Assembly (NCBI RefSeq): GCF_000720765.1
Contig: NZ_JODC01000010.1
Span: forward strand, 496,001-560,000
From: Streptomyces sp. NRRL S-646
GTDB taxonomy: Bacteria; Actinomycetota; Actinomycetes; Streptomycetales; Streptomycetaceae
DNA: 64,000 nt
Direction of reading: 5' to 3'
The notes below the pieces were generated by a model that saw only the letters and a list, made by a program, of their open reading frames with translations, was not told the origin of the DNA and did no database searches. The position numbers and the translations under genes are program-made. This document shows positions 62,091 through 64,000 of this stretch, one piece after another (position 1 is the first letter of the stretch; each line of letters starts with the position of its first letter).

Positions 62091-63226
62091 AGCCAGTCCC
62101 GTCGCTTGAAAATCACATACAAACTCACGCAGACCGCCCCCATCAGGCCGATCGCGAAGGGGTATCCGAAGCTCCAACTCAGCTCCGGCATGTGCTTGAA
62201 GTTCATGCCGTAGATGGTTCCCACGAGTGTGGGAGCAAAGAGAATCGCCGCCCACGAGGAGATCCGCTTGATCTCCTCGTTCTGCTCGAACCCCGCCTCC
62301 GCGAGCGCCCGCATCTCCGCGTTCTGCTGCTGGGTCACCAGCGTCGCGTTCACCGTGAGGATGTCGGTGAGGGCCTGGCGGAAGCCGTCGACGCGTTCGC
62401 TGGTGTGGGTGACGTGGTCGGCGACGTCCCGGAGGTAGCGCTGGAGTTCGTCGTCCGTGCCGTATTTGGAGAACCCGGCGATCAGACCGTGCAGCATGCC
62501 GACCAGGGGGCGGGTGGCGCGCTGGAACTCGACCATTTCGCGGGAGAGTTCGTAGATGCGGCGCGAGACCTCCGGGTCGCCACGGAAGACCTCGGTCTCG
62601 ATCTCGTCGATGTCGTTCTGGACGCCGGCGACCACCGGGGCGTAACCGTCGACGACTGCGTCGAGTATGGCGTACAGGACGGCCTCCGGGCCCAGCTTCA
62701 GCAGCTCCGGCGACTCCTCCATACGGCGGCGGACCGCGGAGAGGTCGGGGGCGGCGCCATGGCGGACCGTGATGACGAAGTCGGGTCCCACGAACACGTG
62801 CAGCTCGCCGAAGTCGACCTCCTCCGGGGCGTCGAGATACCGGGCCGCCCGCAGTACGACGAAGAGCGTGTCGCCGTATCGTTCCAGCTTCGGGCGCTGG
62901 TGGGCCTCCATCGCGTCCTCGACCGACAGCGGGTGCAGGTCGAACTCGGCGGCCAGGGAGAGGAGTTCTCCCTCGGTGGGGCGGGCGAGGCCGATCCAGG
63001 CCATGCCGGACGGCTGGTCGCGCAGTTCGCGGAAGGTCTCGGCGAGGGTGGCGGGGGCGGAGACGCGGACGCCGTCCCGGTACAGCGCCGCCTGGACGAC
63101 GCTGGCCACCTCCGACGGCTCCGGGGGTGCCGGTTCGGCCGGGGCCGGTGTGCTGTTCGATGCCGGCGGCTGCGGTGGGGTCAGCGCACGGCGCCAGACG
63201 GATTTCCTCCCATTACCGGAGGCCAT
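62087..63226 (-). CDS. corA: CorA-family magnesium/cobalt transporter
   Basis: This 379-residue protein has a large cytosolic domain (LEAHQRPKLERYGDTLFVVL-type strands and long helices) and two C-terminal membrane helices. The pore signature YGMNF lies between them, followed by the acidic loop MPELSW. It forms a pentameric Mg2+ or Co2+ channel. The start is an ATG with GGGAGG 8 nt upstream, part of a repeat element. The N-terminal 45 residues (proline-rich) are poorly conserved, so a later start is possible. The stop overlaps the SMI1/KNR4 gene. Confidence 0.92.
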   Translation of the reverse strand: MASGNGRKSVWRRALTPPQPPASNSTPAPAEPAPPEPSEVASVVQAALYRDGVRVSAPATLAETFRELRDQPSGMAWIGLARPTEGELLSLAAEFDLHPLSVEDAMEAHQRPKLERYGDTLFVVLRAARYLDAPEEVDFGELHVFVGPDFVITVRHGAAPDLSAVRRRMEESPELLKLGPEAVLYAILDAVVDGYAPVVAGVQNDIDEIETEVFRGDPEVSRRIYELSREMVEFQRATRPLVGMLHGLIAGFSKYGTDDELQRYLRDVADHVTHTSERVDGFRQALTDILTVNATLVTQQQNAEMRALAEAGFEQNEEIKRISSWAAILFAPTLVGTIYGMNFKHMPELSWSFGYPFAIGLMGAVCVSLYVIFKRRDWL

Positions 63227-63271
63227 GGGGGTACCTCCCGCTCGAGCGAAGTCGAGAGTGGGGGAGGGTGC
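63227..63271. repeat. GC-rich Streptomyces intergenic repeat upstream of corA
   Basis: Read on the minus strand the element runs CTCCCCCACTCTCGACTTCG then CTCGAGCGGGAGGTACCCCC. It includes a CTCGA-GCGAAG-TCGAG hairpin at 63241-63256. I recall near-identical elements as very common in Streptomyces intergenic DNA. Here it supplies the GGGAGG ribosome site next to the corA ATG. No second copy is in this window. Confidence 0.5.
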
Positions 63272-63428
63272 GTCGCTCGGACATGCGGCTGCCTCCCGGG
63301 TCGAACCTGCGGCTGCGTGATCCCCGGCAGGATATACGGGGCAAACGGCGCCGGGGTGACCCGGGCGTCCGGGGCTCGGTGAGAGTTGCGGACAGCAGGT
63401 GTCCGCAAGCACGGCTAGCGTGCGGGGC

Positions 63429-64000
63429 ATGACGAAGACGACAGCGACGGCTCCTGTGCTCGGCACCCGCGCTCTCAACCGAGCGACCCTCGGACGGCAG
63501 CTGCTCCTGCGCCGGTCGCCGCTCTCCGCCAAGGCCGCCGTCGAGCATCTTCTCGGGCTCCAGGCGCAGAACGTCAAGCCGCCGTACTACGCGCTCGCCG
63601 CCCGCCTCGACGGCTTCACCCCCGAGGAGCTGTCCGGGCTGATGGCGGACCGCGAGGTCGTCCGTATCGTCACCATGCGCTCGACCATCCACACCCACAC
63701 CGCCGCCGACGCCCTCACCCTGCGTCCGCTCGTCCAGCCGGCCCGTGACCGTGAACTCACCAACTTCCGCAGGGGACTTGTCGGCGTGGACCTCGAACGG
63801 CTCGCTGCCCTCGCCCGCGATCTCGTCGAGGCCGAGCCGCGCACCATGAAGCAACTGCGCGATGCCCTGCAGACCGAGTGGCCCGACGCCGACCCACAGG
63901 CCCTCGCCATCGCAGCCCGCTGCAAGCTCCCGCTCGTCCAGGTCACCCCGCGCGGCCTGTGGGGCCGAAGCGGTCAGGTCGCCCTGACCACCGCGGAGCA
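63429..64000 (+). CDS. Winged-helix DNA-binding domain protein, 3' end beyond window
   Basis: The visible 190 residues match HTH_42/YcaQ-like winged-helix proteins: TRALNRATLGRQLLLRRSPL, AVEHLLGLQAQNVKPPYYAL and VVRIVTMRSTIHTHTAADAL are the family's opening motifs. YcaQ-type relatives are DNA glycosylases for crosslinks and bulky lesions, but most family members are untested. TAGCGT ends 7 nt before the ATG and no ribosome site is present, so the mRNA may be leaderless. The C-terminal part lies outside the window. Confidence 0.8.
   Translation, partial: MTKTTATAPVLGTRALNRATLGRQLLLRRSPLSAKAAVEHLLGLQAQNVKPPYYALAARLDGFTPEELSGLMADREVVRIVTMRSTIHTHTAADALTLRPLVQPARDRELTNFRRGLVGVDLERLAALARDLVEAEPRTMKQLRDALQTEWPDADPQALAIAARCKLPLVQVTPRGLWGRSGQVALTTAE

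Overview
The window is high-GC actinobacterial chromosome and almost certainly Streptomyces. The evidence is uniform GC-rich codon use, GTG and TTG starts with GGAGG-type ribosome sites, Tat-style lipoprotein signals, an alditol oxidase nearly identical in layout to the S. coelicolor enzyme, ROK/LacI/GntR/PucR regulators, typical families (DUF2637, RsbW-like ATPases, nSTAND-WD40), one in-frame TTA (bldA-type) codon, and two GC-rich intergenic repeats of a kind I recall from Streptomyces genomes. I see no rRNA, tRNA, CRISPR array, insertion sequence or prophage. The first gene runs off the left edge and the last off the right edge.

Layout. 1-6955 (minus): a sugar locus with a ROK regulator, a secreted GH30 galactanase-like enzyme with a CBM13, an ABC importer of the CUT1 type, and a GH2 beta-galactosidase-like enzyme. 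It reads as secreted cleavage of a galactan, oligosaccharide uptake and intracellular trimming. 7088-11589: alditol oxidase, divergent 2-hydroxyacid dehydrogenase, a flavin-fold (PPOX) protein and a radical SAM protein with an unusual cysteine spacing. 11818-13296: a membrane protein joining sigma-like and zinc anti-sigma-like parts to an outside cellulose-binding domain. 13370-17406: a ribose-type ABC importer divergent from its LacI regulator. 17546-20895: rsgA behind a possible leader peptide and a hairpin over its ribosome site, then an Ada/AraC/AlkA fusion and Ogt (DNA alkylation repair).

20892-31102: small redox and membrane proteins, a degenerate PP2C-like protein, pyruvate oxidase, a TTA-containing HTH membrane protein, two secreted proteins and a GH38 alpha-mannosidase. 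31239-35772: RsbW-like ATPase, DUF2637 protein, a frameshifted iron-regulated FhuF-like gene with an iron box, a GntR regulator and a helical-repeat protein. 35926-44739: a purine catabolism block (PucR regulator, three-subunit xanthine dehydrogenase, NCS2 permease, XdhC maturation factor). 44771-55414: mixed metabolism, with a frameshifted methyltransferase, DUF2278, cytochrome P450, a truncated arabinanase-type relic, a DsbA-like protein lacking one active cysteine, GH36 alpha-galactosidase, MaoC-like dehydratase, and a LysR regulator divergent from an oxidoreductase.

55410-64000 is the most accessory-like part: a corA relic, a membrane-targeted ribosome-inactivating protein (ricin/Shiga A-chain fold), two direct repeats around decayed DNA, a short secreted protein whose 3' end has run into its neighbour, a 1241-residue HTH-NTPase-WD40 protein, a frameshifted SMI1/KNR4 protein, corA and a winged-helix protein. 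Three otherwise well-conserved genes are broken only by single-base changes in short runs, so assembly error must be excluded before calling them pseudogenes.
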